From positions 163,158,882 to 163,222,881 of the forward strand of contig NC_080570.1 of NCBI RefSeq assembly GCF_030247185.1: 64,000 nucleotides of DNA. Reading direction: 5' to 3'. Source of the DNA: Malaya genurostris (taxonomy: Eukaryota > Arthropoda > Insecta > Diptera > Culicidae). Each line of letters starts with the position of its first letter. The first letter of the stretch is position 1. Below are positions 26,952-38,358 of this stretch, piece by piece. The translations under genes and the position numbers were made by a program. The notes beneath the pieces are model-generated. The model had not been told where the DNA came from. It ran no database searches and was given only the letters and a program-made list of their open reading frames with translations.

Positions 26952-28479
26952 TTAGCGTAAGGAACAGTAATAAATGTTATACTTACTGTGTCCAGCAATA
27001 TGACTGTTAATGTTAGTAAAAGAAGACCACTCTTCAATTGCTCCACATCCTGAGTTTTCCATTGTGAATTGGATAAAATGTTTCCTCATTGTTTGAGGAC
27101 ATAAACCCGTTTTGCGCATTGCCTCGCCAGTGATTTCACGCTCTATGTTATTCAAAACATTAACACCACCGCTGGAATTATCTTTCTGAATATGGCACAG
27201 TTTTTCAACTGATTTTATTTTTTTAATGAATTCCAACGCTCTTTTGATATCTTTTGCGTTTTTACAGGCTTACTGGTCGTTACAGATTCTATTGTAGTTA
27301 TCAAATTCGAATACATTTGCTAAAAAACTGAAACGCCTCATTGAGTCAAAGTAAAAAAAAGTTCATTTCTTTTGTATTCATAACGATAACAGTAAAATGA
27401 GAATCATTCAACATTGGCCAGATAGTAAATTCAGAGTTCATAACTTCGGAACAAATACGTTCAATATTGATGAACTCAAGAGCTCGAAAGCCAAACAAGG
27501 AAGGAGTGAAATCGCAACACAATATGTTTGCATTGGGATGATACTTGTTGCATAATAGCTGCACACAAAAGTCGACCAAGAAATTGGTTAGCAAACTATT
27601 GTCAACTATCAATGATTTTAAGTCGATATAATCTAAATAATTTCCATCGACACATGCTAACTTAACATGATCAAACTCACTTGTTCTACTTACGTAGAAG
27701 TAGTTCGGATCTTTCATGATTCCATTAGGCAAAAGATTTGTTTTTTTTTTAAATTCAACGTGTTGAACTGTTTCACTCTCATCGAATCCTTTGAACATTG
27801 TTGAGTCCGTTTCTGTAATGACCGTTTTAATGTTTTTGGTTTTTGGAGCCTCATCAAGACTCTCAGAAACACAAGGCTTTTCAAGTTCCATTATTAGACT
27901 GAAGTCGTTGTTTGGAGCTGTTTCAAGATTTTTCGATACACAATACTCTTCAGGTATATTCAAATTAAATTGAGTTATCATGTCTTTTAACATTTTATCG
28001 TGGACATGATTTATATAATTATCAACTTTTACTCTAGATGTATCACTGATGAACTTACATTCATCGATACTAGCTTTGATGATTCTGTGATATCCTTCAA
28101 TCACTCTATTATTGGCTCGATTTAGTTTTCGGTTATCTGTCATATTATCAAAATGTTTCGCTACCAACAATAGAGTTCACAGCGGTAAATAGGCAACATA
28201 TTTTCTCAAGATGACAGTGATGAATTCATTGATTAAATCATCTGAGAAACTCGCGTTACCCTTTTCGTTTGTCAATTTTTTGTATACTTCTAGTCCTTTT
28301 TGATAGAATGGACTTGACTCATAGATTGTTTTATAGTCTTTGTGTTCAGTACTATATTTTTCTAAAATATTTATATCTTCGACTTGAACGTCCATGTATT
28401 CTTCGAAAACCGGGTCCTTTATAACATTCATTTCGCTAGCCATCATATCAGGCTTCACGTTTTTCATCATGCGTATCAA
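26952..28479 (-). pseudogene. Transposon-encoded Ulp1/C48-like cysteine protease with transposase-like segment, inactivated
   Basis: Minus-strand reading frame broken by an in-frame TGA (28177-28179) and a shift next to an A8 run (27353-27360). The upstream part contains NNRVIEGYHRIIK, which resembles the region of the glutamate of DDE transposases (an inference). The C-terminal part has a Ulp1/SENP-like (peptidase C48) layout: histidine in NDSHFTVIV (27397-27399), aspartate in DSMRRF after the shift (27345-27347), and glutamine in IQKDNSSGG (27186-27188). Where the nucleophilic cysteine should stand, six residues after that glutamine, there is glycine (GGT, 27168-27170). H-D-Q spacing fits the family. 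The protein probably processed itself or host SUMO-like targets in the live element, but this copy would be catalytically dead. Unrelated explanation: chance; judged unlikely because four features line up. Confidence 0.6.
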
Positions 28480-28795
28480 CTATCAAATACTTGAACAGCA
28501 ATCTCAATATATGGTAAATTTTGTTTATATCTTTAACATTGAATAGGGAATGTCAACGACCATACCATGTTGGAAACACCGGTTCTCGTCCGATTGAATA
28601 GGGATGCCAATACAATCCTACAAAGTCGATTGTTTGAATAAATTAAGAACAAATAGAGTTTGATGAACGGCTGAGGATCAGATCAGGAACCTCAAACTGA
28701 GATTTGAAATGTGAGATTGTTGAATAAAATCGAAATCTAACTTTAGTCTTTTCCTAAACCCGATATCTAAGGTTTCATTTCCATAGTTTGAACAT

Positions 28796-30500
28796 AAATT
28801 GAAGTCTTTTTGTCGTGAATACGACTTACTTTACTATGGGGTGCCTTTTCAAAATTCACGCTCCGAAAGAGTGATAAGTTTTTGATCGTGAATATCTCTT
28901 GTTGTATCTAACGAATCAACATAATTTTTGCTACATGCCATCGGAAATATGATCACAATTTTATGATAAAATTTTTAGTTGTGTGACATAATCTCAAATA
29001 ATTCAAAATTAAACTTTTCTGAAATGTTTGGTATAAATGAGTATCAAAGAGGATAATTCATAAGGCGCGTTTGTCTTTCTCGTATTTTGAAAGCTCATAG
29101 CTCAGTGATTTGTGGAAGGATTTATATAATCTAACTACCAATGGAATCGGTGACCCATGTCAACACCAGCCAATCAGAACGCGTTCTGAGGAAGAGAACA
29201 AAATATCTGCTGCTGTACAACAAATCGTTCGAGAAAAATGTTCCGAAAAGTTATGAATATCGTAGTCCTCAATTTGGTCCTTCTGAATGCTAGAAACGAA
29301 TCCCTACAGCATATTGATATTTTCTTTCAATAAATTATGCAAATCCGAAATGAAATAATCGACATTAAAATTCTGTATGCGGCTATTTTTATAGCCGTTA
29401 GGACCGCCCGTTAGTGAAAAAGCTACAAACGAAATCACGTAAAAGAAAGCTCCTAACAAGAATTGGATCAGTTTGGATTCTATCGCCACTGCGAGCAGAT
29501 GTTTTTTGTGTCGTTTGCAAAACCAGTTTAGTCTCCGACAAAAGCGATTACGTCACAGCTGCCAGTCATTTTCATTGATGAAAAAGCAACGGTGGAGAGC
29601 ATTACACAAAATCAGCCGTTCTAATGGCTCAAAAGTTTTCTGATGAACTATTAGGATTTGTTGTTCGCAAATCGAAGGTAATTATCCTCAGTTTAGTTCA
29701 AATCAAGAACAGTTTGCTTAGATTTGTGCACTTTTCGCTGTGTGAAATTCACAGTAATCGAGATCAAGTGAAGCCTTCTTTGTTTTTGCGAAAAATGTTC
29801 CAGAGTTTAATGTCGTAGAGAATTACGCAGGTTGACCCTTCTGAATGCTAGAAACGAATCCCTATAGCATATTGATAGTTTCGTTCGATAAATTAGGTCT
29901 ATTGTATCATTGATCAACCCAGCGAATTAATGTTATCTTTATTGGAAGATTATAATCGGTTGTAAACGCTGCACCTACACCAACCATATCAGTATCGCAC
30001 CCACGTACAACAGTTCAGTCTGGAATTAGATGACGAAAGTCAACGGCATCCATCGGAATTCGAATTCAACTCATCACTCTCCATCACAAACGCTTTCATA
30101 AAAGGTTCTATTCATAGCCACCATTATTTTATTATAATGGGAATTATTATATTATTCGTTCGAACTATACTGACTATTTCATAATATTTGTGTTTCAGAA
30201 TGTTAAATGTAACTAATCTGTGCTTTAGTTTATGTGCATCGTTTCGAATTCTACATACAATTTCATACAATTGATCAACTAATTGATATTCGGAATTGTT
30301 AAGGAACATGTCAGTTGTTTTCGTATTCACGACATCCAGTTATGTCTCTGACATTACCCACCCGCTTTTTTATGCGAATTTATGTACCGAATTAAAAAAA
30401 ACCGCGTAACTATGAAAATTCGCATAAAATACCGCATAACTCTGAGAATTCGCATAAAAAAGTCACATAAAAAACAGCATAAAAAAGACCTTAGTGTATT
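28796..30500. repeat. Repeat block inserted in the right arm of the composite element
   Basis: A direct repeat of about 60 bp (GAATGCTAGAAACGAATCCC...) occurs at about 29278-29338 and 29837-29895. From 30330 to 30500 there is a repeat with CCAGTTATGTCTCTGAC followed by alternating CGCGTAACT and TTCGCATAAAA motifs. The first motif is shared with about 14055-14080, the second with about 49015-49130. No gene was recognised; short frames such as 29304-29489 lack any family signature. Confidence 0.5.
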
Positions 30501-30749
30501 ACCACATCATATACGCCTAAAACATGACACGATTTCTTTGTTTCCGCTGTTGAAACCAAGTCATCGGTACTGGCTTGATACATTAAAAAACTACAAGGAT
30601 CAGCCTCTTGGGTTGTTTCTAGCCATTGATGTGGAACAAGGCACCCAAAATTTCTAATGATCGATTTTTTCAATTAATCGTCACACTTTTGAATCCGCAA
30701 ATGCACGAGAGTCTGCTTAGATTGATGTTTATTAGGAACCAACACCGAA

Positions 30750-32065
30750 AACGCGAACCCAGAATATAGACTCTAAGAGCAAATTCAGCAGCTGCAAGAT
30801 TCATATGGGTGGTCTATAATGTAAATGAAACTGAAACAAACGTATCCCCAGCAATCCGTTTTAGTTTTATTTTTTCGACCAGTTCTACTGTCAAATTTAA
30901 AACTGGTATACATTGCCGTTCTATTTTTTCTATATTTGAAACAGATAAAACGCTGCTAGGGCTGCCAGTTTATTTTGTTATAATTTCTAGATTTAAATTT
31001 TAAAACTGACATAAATTATGCATCTAGAACTAGAACACTCCTGAATATGCCCTAAGCAAAGACATCATATTAACAAGATATCCAGCTCTCACATTTCCCG
31101 AACAAATCATTGGCAACATTCTTTTTGGCAGCATGTCGCCCTCAGGTGAGTCCGCATCGAATCTCATACATAGAAGTAGGGTAGAGAAATGTCAAATTCG
31201 TGCGCGCCAAAATAGCAGGGCTACGCACCCATACAACTGACATGATATGTTGAATGAGATGCCGTGCGATGGCGTTGCTGAACTGAAGATTGATTTCGCT
31301 CCAAGCTGACAGGGTCTGCTTTAAGGCTATTCGCAACGCGGTGATGGATATCTGTTCTAAAATGACATACTGTTGTATAATTTAAAACTGTCAAAAATAA
31401 AACTCGAGCTTGACGATCTCAACGGAAAGATTTAAAATCTGTTCTATATATTTCTGCAAATGTATTGGTGTTGTGTCTATTCACTTCACTGTTTCAAATC
31501 AGAAACAAACAAACTAAATTAATGATTTCGAAAACGATATGAATATTTTCACAGATCATAGTGAGCTGGAGTGCTTCTAAATGAAACTGTATTATTCAGT
31601 GCAAAACATTTAACGCTTATATTGATAATTTCTGAAATGTCATTCGACGCTTTGACATCTCGTTTCTCTGATTTCGTAACAGACGCTCACGCAAAAAAAA
31701 ATTAAAACAGTGTTCTATTCGTGTTTCAAATATTCATTAATTTAAAACAATTTCGTCGAGCAGTTTTGAATCTGTTTTAAATTTGTACTCGAAAAATAGA
31801 ACTAAATCTCAGCGTCGTGATTGACATGTTTCAGTTGTAGATCTAATGTAGATCAATCCATATGCAATGAAACAGCGTTGCGAACAACCTAATAGTCGTG
31901 ATTTGTATTTGTAATTCACGCTATACCCGTCCCCTTAATCCAATTGTTTTACGGTTTACCTCGTTTAGAACACGAAAATTAGTGAATTTTGGGTTGACTC
32001 TCTCACAATAACTTGTCGCTTTAGCTAACATACAGCAGACAGTGTTTTGGGACATCAAGGGTAGG
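30750..32065. other. Non-coding stretch with dispersed repeats
   Basis: No gene recognised. The string around 31055-31130 (AAGACATCATATTAACAAGA, then CCAGCTCTCACATTTCCC) recurs in the same orientation at 41353-41430, on the other side of the gypsy element. Around 31150-31330 is another MITE-like stretch (GTAGAGAAATGTCAAATTCG). Confidence 0.45.
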
Positions 32066-32127
32066 TACCCAAGCAACCAGAAGTTCCACAATTACTTAAA
32101 AAGTCCACTTTCTTGCTGCTTAAAAGT

Positions 32128-32990
32128 TGTAGCGTTAAGTTAAGGATTTGAGTTAAGTCATGGTGAGATGCATATAAGGAAATTGAATCAAGCGTGTAGA
32201 CAGAGTAAGAAAAAATTAGTGCAACTGGGTGCACTGCTCCTTTTGACAGAATCCAAAAAGAGATAGCGTATCGAACGATAGGCAGCTGGTCTTCCGGCGT
32301 GCTCGAGTGGATACGTGTTCTGTGAGGGCCGTTTTTTCTTCGCCTTTGGCGGCCATTGCGCGGAACGCGCTTCGGAGTGACGAAGGTTTTGGATTTGTGC
32401 GGCCGGCTATGATGTTCGGCTGGATTGTGCAGTGAAAGGCCGGCAAAAGTCACGCGGAAAAAAGGTCGGGTCAATCACCCGCGAGGCAATTAACGGAGGT
32501 CATCCAGGCAGAAGCAGAAGATCGAGGCACGTCAGGTGAAGCGGGCGGCACCCTCAATTGAGGCACTCCGCCATTGTAATCTGGGATCGCGTGTGCGGAC
32601 GGGAGGAAGGTTCCTCGTTTCTGCCCATCTACAAGCACGGGCGAGCATACGAGAATTCTGCCGCTAGCCGCGACGGAGATTGACGGCGCCGAGGCCGGTA
32701 GGAAGGACAACCAAGGAAGCGAAATCCAGACAACAGTTCCGGCACATGCACAAACGGTCATGATTTGCATGATTGGTGGCGTTGGTGCAACCGATGTAAT
32801 GAGAACGTGGACTTCGGAAACAGGAGTGAATGCTGAAGTGACACGGGTAAGTCTGCACAATCATTTCCTTGCATCTCATTAGTCCCAGTAGTGTGTGACG
32901 TTTATTGGTCAGCGGATCACAGTACATTGCCAACGTGGCGAGAAAGTGGCATGCCATGCCCCAGATAGAGTAAAAGAGAAAACTTTAACA
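32128..32990 (+). repeat. 5' LTR of the gypsy element
   Basis: 863 bp long terminal repeat, TGT...ACA, matched at 40070-40934. It provides promoter and polyadenylation for the element; GCATATAAGG near 32168-32177 may be the TATA region. The minus-strand open frames inside both LTRs are not genes. Confidence 0.93.
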
Positions 32991-32991
32991 A

Positions 32992-33009
32992 TGGCGCCCA
33001 ACCAAAAAA
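32992..33009 (+). other. Primer-binding site of the gypsy element
   Basis: TGGCGCCCAACC starts one base after the 5' LTR, the standard position for the tRNA primer of minus-strand synthesis. TGGCGCCC is the usual complement of a tRNA-Lys 3' end; the tRNA assignment is an inference. Confidence 0.85.
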
Positions 33010-33225
33010 CCCATTTGTTCGGGTTATGAAAATGTACTCCTTTTGGCTAGCGTACGTTTTCGGTTAAGCGATACGACGCATGACACACACCCCTTTTTAG
33101 ACTCAGTTGGCAAAATTAAAAAATAAATAAATCCATATAAAGTAAAGATATTACTAGTTTGCGTTTTGATTTGTTAGTTAGGTTAAATTCTGTTGATTGG
33201 CTTTAGTTTAGTTCACTATCTAACG

Positions 33226-35275
33226 ATGGAGATAGATCCATTACATTTAAGTGAAGAGGAGTTAAATTATGAACTCGCTCTTCGTAGTATCACTGGCCTT
33301 GGGCAAATCACCCGTAGGGGTAAATGTGCCCGTTTATTGAAGACTTTTGAAGAAGATTTAAGGCGGAAGCGTCTTTATACGACTTCTAGTCACGTTATGA
33401 GTGATGAAAGCAACATTAATGCTTGCGCATCACGTCTGAAATTATTGCTGGCACCAATAGACTCAGCAATTAAGAAACACGATATTGGTTTCTTAGAACA
33501 TATAAAATCGCGATTACGTCACTATCGAAATCGTTTAGTTCGCATCGATCCGCCTCCGGTCGCGCTTCGGGAAGAATTTGCTAGTGTTCAAGCGTTGATA
33601 GCCGCTTTATTGGAAGAAGTTTACACCGCGTTAAACATGTCAGACTTGTGTCAAGTGAGTGATCGAAACTGCAGTTCCAAAGAATCAAATAACTCAGTGC
33701 ACATAATGCAAGGGGCATTTGGCGTAGCGGAAAATCATCAGAGTTCGCAAGCAACGCACGGACAGGAAGGAGGTGCAGGCGCCCTCGCGAAGAAGACAGC
33801 AGAGCAAGGTGCTAGCAACAAGGAAACACAAATGGCTACGTTTGCATGGCAGCAAACGGAAAGTAACGAAGCTACTGGCTTACCCAGAGTATCATCACCT
33901 ATCGGAAGAGGACGAGGTCGTGGACGTAATTTCGGAAATTGGCAACCGGTGTGGCCTTCAACTCCACACAAGGAAGCGGATAACTTCAATCCAATATCCA
34001 ATCAAGACCAACATCACCACTACGGAAGAACGGGAAGCACACCGCCATCCCCTCATAGAGAGTATCCGTCACAGGAAGAAAACAGAAGGGACGACTCAGC
34101 AGACTACAACCGCATACGAGACGAGCTGCTGACACACCTATTACGGAGAGACAGACAAGAGAGGCAGGATACTCACAGAAACCCTAAAGCCATTCACAAT
34201 TGGCCATTCAAGTTTCGCGGTGAAAAAGATACAACATCGCTCAACACATTCTTAGATCGCGTAGAGTGTTTCGCTCGGTCCGAAGACGTTTCGGATGAAC
34301 TGTTATTGCGATCCATCAAACATCTACTTCTGGATGACGCACTCGATTGGTACGGGCGAGCTTTTGCGGAAGGAACGTTGCATACGTGGCGTGGCTTCAA
34401 GGAGCAAATACGACGAGAGTTCCTGCCCAGCAGTTATGCGCAGATTCTGAGAAATGAAGCAAATTCTCGGTATCAAGGTGCAAATGAATCGTTTGCGAAA
34501 TTCTTCAGGGATATATCAGCACTGTTTCGGTTCGTCCAGCCAGCGATGTCACCAGAGGAGAAATTCTTCATCGTGAAGAAGAACATGAATACGGAGTACG
34601 CATCGATTGTTGCAGCGGCGAGACCTCAGTCGTTAACCGAAATGGCGGAAGTCTGTAACGAGTTCGACGAGACGCGCATTCTTCTGAGCCGTCATCGCAG
34701 GACACCGATCCCACACTACGCGCTGCTTGAGCCGAGCCTAGCAACGCCAACACCTTCACAGAGAGAGAACATACGGGAATACAGGACAGTTGCAAAGGTT
34801 CAACAGAGTACACGCAGTGGAGTCAGCCGAATTTCGAGAACAACAACTGTATGATGAGCCGTACGACTCGATGTCAGCAGCTGGAGAAGAACAAGATTGG
34901 ACACAACAACTGGAGATGATATGCCAGCAAGTAAACGCATTAAAGGCTCGCTTTGAGAGGAGAGATCATCGTCAAAAGGCGACGCAAGGGTTTCGTGTAC
35001 AACAGCCACAACCGTCGAGACAATCTAATCGGTCGGAAGCGAACAATAATCGTAGAGAGCAACAGTCAGCGATCTGCTCCCAAGAAGCACAGGACGAGAA
35101 CAGATCAGCCCTTCTTCGCTGCTGGAATTGTGATACGGAAGGACACAGATTTATGGACTGTCCAAAACCACAAGCCATACTGTTTTGCTATCGATGTGGT
35201 CAGAAGGGCTATTCACTTCGCAGCTGTCCTAGTTGTTCATCGGCAACGGGAAACGAGCAAGCGAGGAGTCAGTAA
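33226..35275 (+). pseudogene. gag: gypsy gag (capsid and nucleocapsid), one frameshift
   Basis: Structural polyprotein of the retrotransposon. The first ATG of the open frame is at 33226 (MEIDPLHLSEEELNYELALR). A retrotransposon capsid region is visible at about 34200-34700 (FKFRGEKDTTSLNTFLDRVE; LLLDDALDWYGRAF; SYAQILRNEANSRYQGANES). Near 34780 the frame changes by one base, so the 33226 frame stops at 34854 while the rest continues in another frame to 35275. That part ends in two zinc knuckles: CWNCDTEGHRFMDC (intact CCHC) and CYRCGQKGYSLRSC, where tyrosine replaces the histidine. The shift lies in the middle of gag and is probably a mutation, in contrast to the gag-pol shift near 35250. 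Confidence 0.82.
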
Positions 35276-38200
35276 CCGAGGGAATCGCATCCTCGCAAGA
35301 ATTCTACAGTCCCTCATCATTTCCCGAGCTTCGGCACATCAACTCTATCAGAATCAACACAAACGGAGACAACCGGCCACATGCCGACTTCACAGTTCTT
35401 GGCAAACAGTTAACAGGTTTGTTGGATAGCGGAGCAAACTGTACTCTAATCGGAGGAGCCGCGATAAAGATCATCGACGAGCTGAACTTGAAGCGAGGTC
35501 GACTGAAAGGCGGTATCCAGACAGCAGACGGCACAAAACACACCATATCCGAGTTCGTTAAGCTGCCTATAGCACACAACGGCCGTCATGAAACAATTCC
35601 GGTGCTACTAATACCTTCACTGCCCGAGTGTATTATACTCGGCATGAATTTTTGGGAGAAGTTTGGAGTTCGAGCGGTGTGCAACAAGATAGACATGTCG
35701 TTCGATGAGCAGAATAACAATGATGAACCCATGAGAAAGCTGTCAGACATGCAGAAAAGACAATTAGACACGGTAATAGGCACGTTTCCGGTGAGTGAAA
35801 AGGGACGAATTGGCCGTACAGACAAGTACACGCACCGCATCCACATCGGAGATGCCAAACCGAAGAAGCAGCGCTGTTATCACATGTCGAAGTATGTCTT
35901 AGACGAAGTGAACAAGGAAATTGATCGGATGATAGCGTTAGATGTCATCGAGGAGGCAGTGTTCTCGCCGTGGAACAATCCGCTCGTTGCTGTAAAGAAA
36001 AAGACAGGACAGTACAGAGTATGTCTAGATGCTCGCCACTTGAACTCGATCATGGTTAATGAAGGACATCCGATTCCGCAGATCGCCTCAATCGTCAGCA
36101 ATCTCAGTGGATGTTTCTATATAACGTCGATTGATTTGAAAGATGCCTTTTGGCAGCTACCGCTGGAAGAAGATTCTCGTCCGTTAACTGCATTCACTGT
36201 TCCCGGTCGGGGTCACTTTCAGTTCAAAGTGGTACCATTTGGTCTGTGTACAGCGAGTCAAGCACTAGCGCGGTTGATGACACATCTTTTTGCTGATCTG
36301 GAACCGCAGGTTTTTCACTATTTGGATGACATTATCATCTGTTCGCGCAGCTTCGAAGAACATCTGGTAACACTGAGGAAGGTAGCAGACAGACTGCGAC
36401 AGGCAAATCTCACGATATCCCCGGAGAAATCCAAATTCTGCCGTCAGGAGCTGAAATATTTAGGATACGTCTTGAATGAAGACGGATGGAAGGTAGACAA
36501 CGAAAAGATCAATTGCATCGTGAATTTTCCCTCACCGCAAAGCAGGAAAGAAGTTCAGCGCTTTCTTGGATTGTGCAACTGGTATAGAAGGTTCATCGAG
36601 GATTTCGCTCGCATTGCTGTACCACTGACCGAGTTAACGAAAGCTAAAATCAAGTTCCGATGGACACCAGTAGCTGAAGACGCTTTTGTGAAGCTGAAAT
36701 CGATGCTAGTGTCAGCACCAGTCCTGGCGATGCCCGATTATGCCAGACCGTTCAACATAGCCTGCGACGCCAGTGACGTCGCCATTGGAGCCGTCCTAAC
36801 GCAAGAAACAGATGGGATCGAACACCCGATAGCGTACTTTTCTCAGAAACTGTCACCCTCCGAACGAAACTACTCGGTTACAGAAAGAGAATGCCTAGCG
36901 GTCATTCGAGCAATTGAAAAGTTCCGTGGATACGTGGAAGGCGTCAAGTTCACGGTATTCTGCGATCACGCTGCGTTGTCGTACTTAAAGTCAATAAAGA
37001 ACCCTACGGCGTTAATGTGCAGATGGATCCTTCGGTTGAACGCGTTTGATTTCGACATCAAATATCGTAAAGGATCGTGCAATGTAGTTCCGGACGCATT
37101 GTCAAGGATAGTAGCAACAATTACGTTCTCCACCAACACTAGTGACGACAATTGGTACATCCTTCTCGCAACAGGCGTAACAAAGCAACCGGAGAAGTTC
37201 CCAGACTTCTGTATCGCGTCCAACGAACTCTTCAAGAATTGCCGTTACAGAGATGAGCTGGGGCAGATCACGCACAAATGGAAGAAGGTAGTTCCGAGGG
37301 ACGAACGAGCGGAGATACTAAGAAAATTTCACGATTCGGTCACAGGAGCGCATTTAGGATTCCAGAAGACGCTACAAAAAATCCAGACAAACTTCTATTG
37401 GCCGAAGATGCAACAGGACATCGCTCGTTACGTGCGTAGCTGCAAGGCGTGCAAGGCCAGCAAAGCGCCGAATTATCGCATGATGCCAGATATGGGAAAA
37501 TTGAAACCTGCTAGAATCCCATGGGAGTTAATTTCTTTAGATTTTGTCGGTCCATTCACCAGATCGAAGAAAGGAAACACAGTCATCTTGGTAGTAGTGG
37601 ATTGGATAACAAAATACGTGATCGCGCACCCCATGCGCAGTGCAGACACTGAGGCAATGATTAACTTTCTGGAGAAGGAAATCTTTCTGCGATTTTCACG
37701 TCCAAGGATTGTTCTGACGGACAACGGGAAGCAGTTCACATCGTTGGCATTTCGCTCCTTGCTCAAGCGGCACAACACTGAGCACATGACCACAGCGTAT
37801 TATTGTCCAATGGTGAATAACGCAGAACGCGTGAACCGTGTTTTGATAACCTGCATTAGAGCACTCTTGAACGAAGATCACCGGACATGGGATGAGAATC
37901 TGCCTTCAATCGTTGCAGCAATCAACAGTGCAAAGCATGAAGTCACAGGAGTAAGTCCACACTTCGCCAACTTCGGCAGAGAGCTGATTCTACACACCGA
38001 TCTCTACAGACAGCAGGACCTCAACACCCCGGAGGACTTGAAGTTGGCACAAGATCTTCGGTTATCGAATCTCAAGCGGATCCAAGAATTCATGCTTCAA
38101 CGAATTAGAAACTCACACGAAAAGGCAAAACAACGGTACAATCTGCGCACAAGAACGGTGTCGTTCAAAGTCGGCGACTTGGTTTGGAGAAGATCGTTCG

Positions 38201-38358
38201 GATTATCATCTAAGGCAGACCACATCAATCAGAAGCTAAACCCGAAATTTGTACCAGCAATCATTCGTAAAGTTCTAGGCACCAACCTATACGAACTAGA
38301 AGACGTTCCATCCGGCAAGGCAGGGAGATTTCACGCGAAAGACATCAAATCAGATTAA
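35233..38358 (+). CDS. pol: gypsy pol polyprotein (PR, RT, RNase H, IN)
   Basis: Intact frame of up to 1041 residues, expressed by -1 frameshifting from gag. Aspartic protease active site LLDSGANCTLIGG (D near residue 65). Reverse transcriptase with the YLDDIII box at about residues 363-369. RNase H with CDASDVAIGAVL near 512 and TEREC. Integrase with an HHCC finger (HDSVTGAHLGFQ, then CKACKASK) and the catalytic core DFVGPF, LTDNGKQF and NAERVNR. The C-terminal region ends in AGRFHAKDIKSD. All key residues seem present, so enzymatic capacity may be retained. Gene order RT-RNaseH-IN places it in Ty3/gypsy. Confidence 0.95.
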   Translation: MFIGNGKRASEESVTEGIASSQEFYSPSSFPELRHINSIRINTNGDNRPHADFTVLGKQLTGLLDSGANCTLIGGAAIKIIDELNLKRGRLKGGIQTADGTKHTISEFVKLPIAHNGRHETIPVLLIPSLPECIILGMNFWEKFGVRAVCNKIDMSFDEQNNNDEPMRKLSDMQKRQLDTVIGTFPVSEKGRIGRTDKYTHRIHIGDAKPKKQRCYHMSKYVLDEVNKEIDRMIALDVIEEAVFSPWNNPLVAVKKKTGQYRVCLDARHLNSIMVNEGHPIPQIASIVSNLSGCFYITSIDLKDAFWQLPLEEDSRPLTAFTVPGRGHFQFKVVPFGLCTASQALARLMTHLFADLEPQVFHYLDDIIICSRSFEEHLVTLRKVADRLRQANLTISPEKSKFCRQELKYLGYVLNEDGWKVDNEKINCIVNFPSPQSRKEVQRFLGLCNWYRRFIEDFARIAVPLTELTKAKIKFRWTPVAEDAFVKLKSMLVSAPVLAMPDYARPFNIACDASDVAIGAVLTQETDGIEHPIAYFSQKLSPSERNYSVTERECLAVIRAIEKFRGYVEGVKFTVFCDHAALSYLKSIKNPTALMCRWILRLNAFDFDIKYRKGSCNVVPDALSRIVATITFSTNTSDDNWYILLATGVTKQPEKFPDFCIASNELFKNCRYRDELGQITHKWKKVVPRDERAEILRKFHDSVTGAHLGFQKTLQKIQTNFYWPKMQQDIARYVRSCKACKASKAPNYRMMPDMGKLKPARIPWELISLDFVGPFTRSKKGNTVILVVVDWITKYVIAHPMRSADTEAMINFLEKEIFLRFSRPRIVLTDNGKQFTSLAFRSLLKRHNTEHMTTAYYCPMVNNAERVNRVLITCIRALLNEDHRTWDENLPSIVAAINSAKHEVTGVSPHFANFGRELILHTDLYRQQDLNTPEDLKLAQDLRLSNLKRIQEFMLQRIRNSHEKAKQRYNLRTRTVSFKVGDLVWRRSFGLSSKADHINQKLNPKFVPAIIRKVLGTNLYELEDVPSGKAGRFHAKDIKSD
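35248..35254 (+). promoter_or_regulatory. GGGAAAC slippery heptamer for -1 gag-pol frameshifting
   Basis: G GGA AAC lies in the gag/pol overlap (35233-35275), with GGA and AAC as complete gag-frame codons, which is exactly the X XXY YYZ arrangement for -1 slippage. The gag stop follows 21 bp later (35273-35275) and pol is in the -1 frame. A downstream stimulatory structure was not worked out. Confidence 0.7.

Larger units (their letters stand above)
24882..30749. mobile_element. Composite DNA transposon with long, interrupted inverted arms
   Basis: Outer inverted ends: TTCGGTGTT at about 24882 matches AACACCGAA ending at about 30749. The similarity continues inward through CACGATTTCTTTG/GTGTCATG motifs (25790-25887 against 30500-30600) and then through an arm of about 165 bp (25888-26051 against 28631-28795) that is nearly identical. 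The left arm is interrupted by a 740 bp gene fragment (about 25052-25790), the right arm by about 1.7 kb (28796-30500) of other repeats. Between the arms lies a minus-strand protease/transposase pseudogene (26952-28479). The 26334-26850 part recurs at 42125-42640. Superfamily not settled; Mutator-like, CMC and KDZ elements are the known groups that can carry Ulp1-type proteases. Confidence 0.6.

Noticed and set aside
32055..32957. Minus-strand frames inside the 5' LTR (and twins at 39924-40901)
   Set aside because: They exist twice only because the LTR is duplicated; no domain and antisense to the element.
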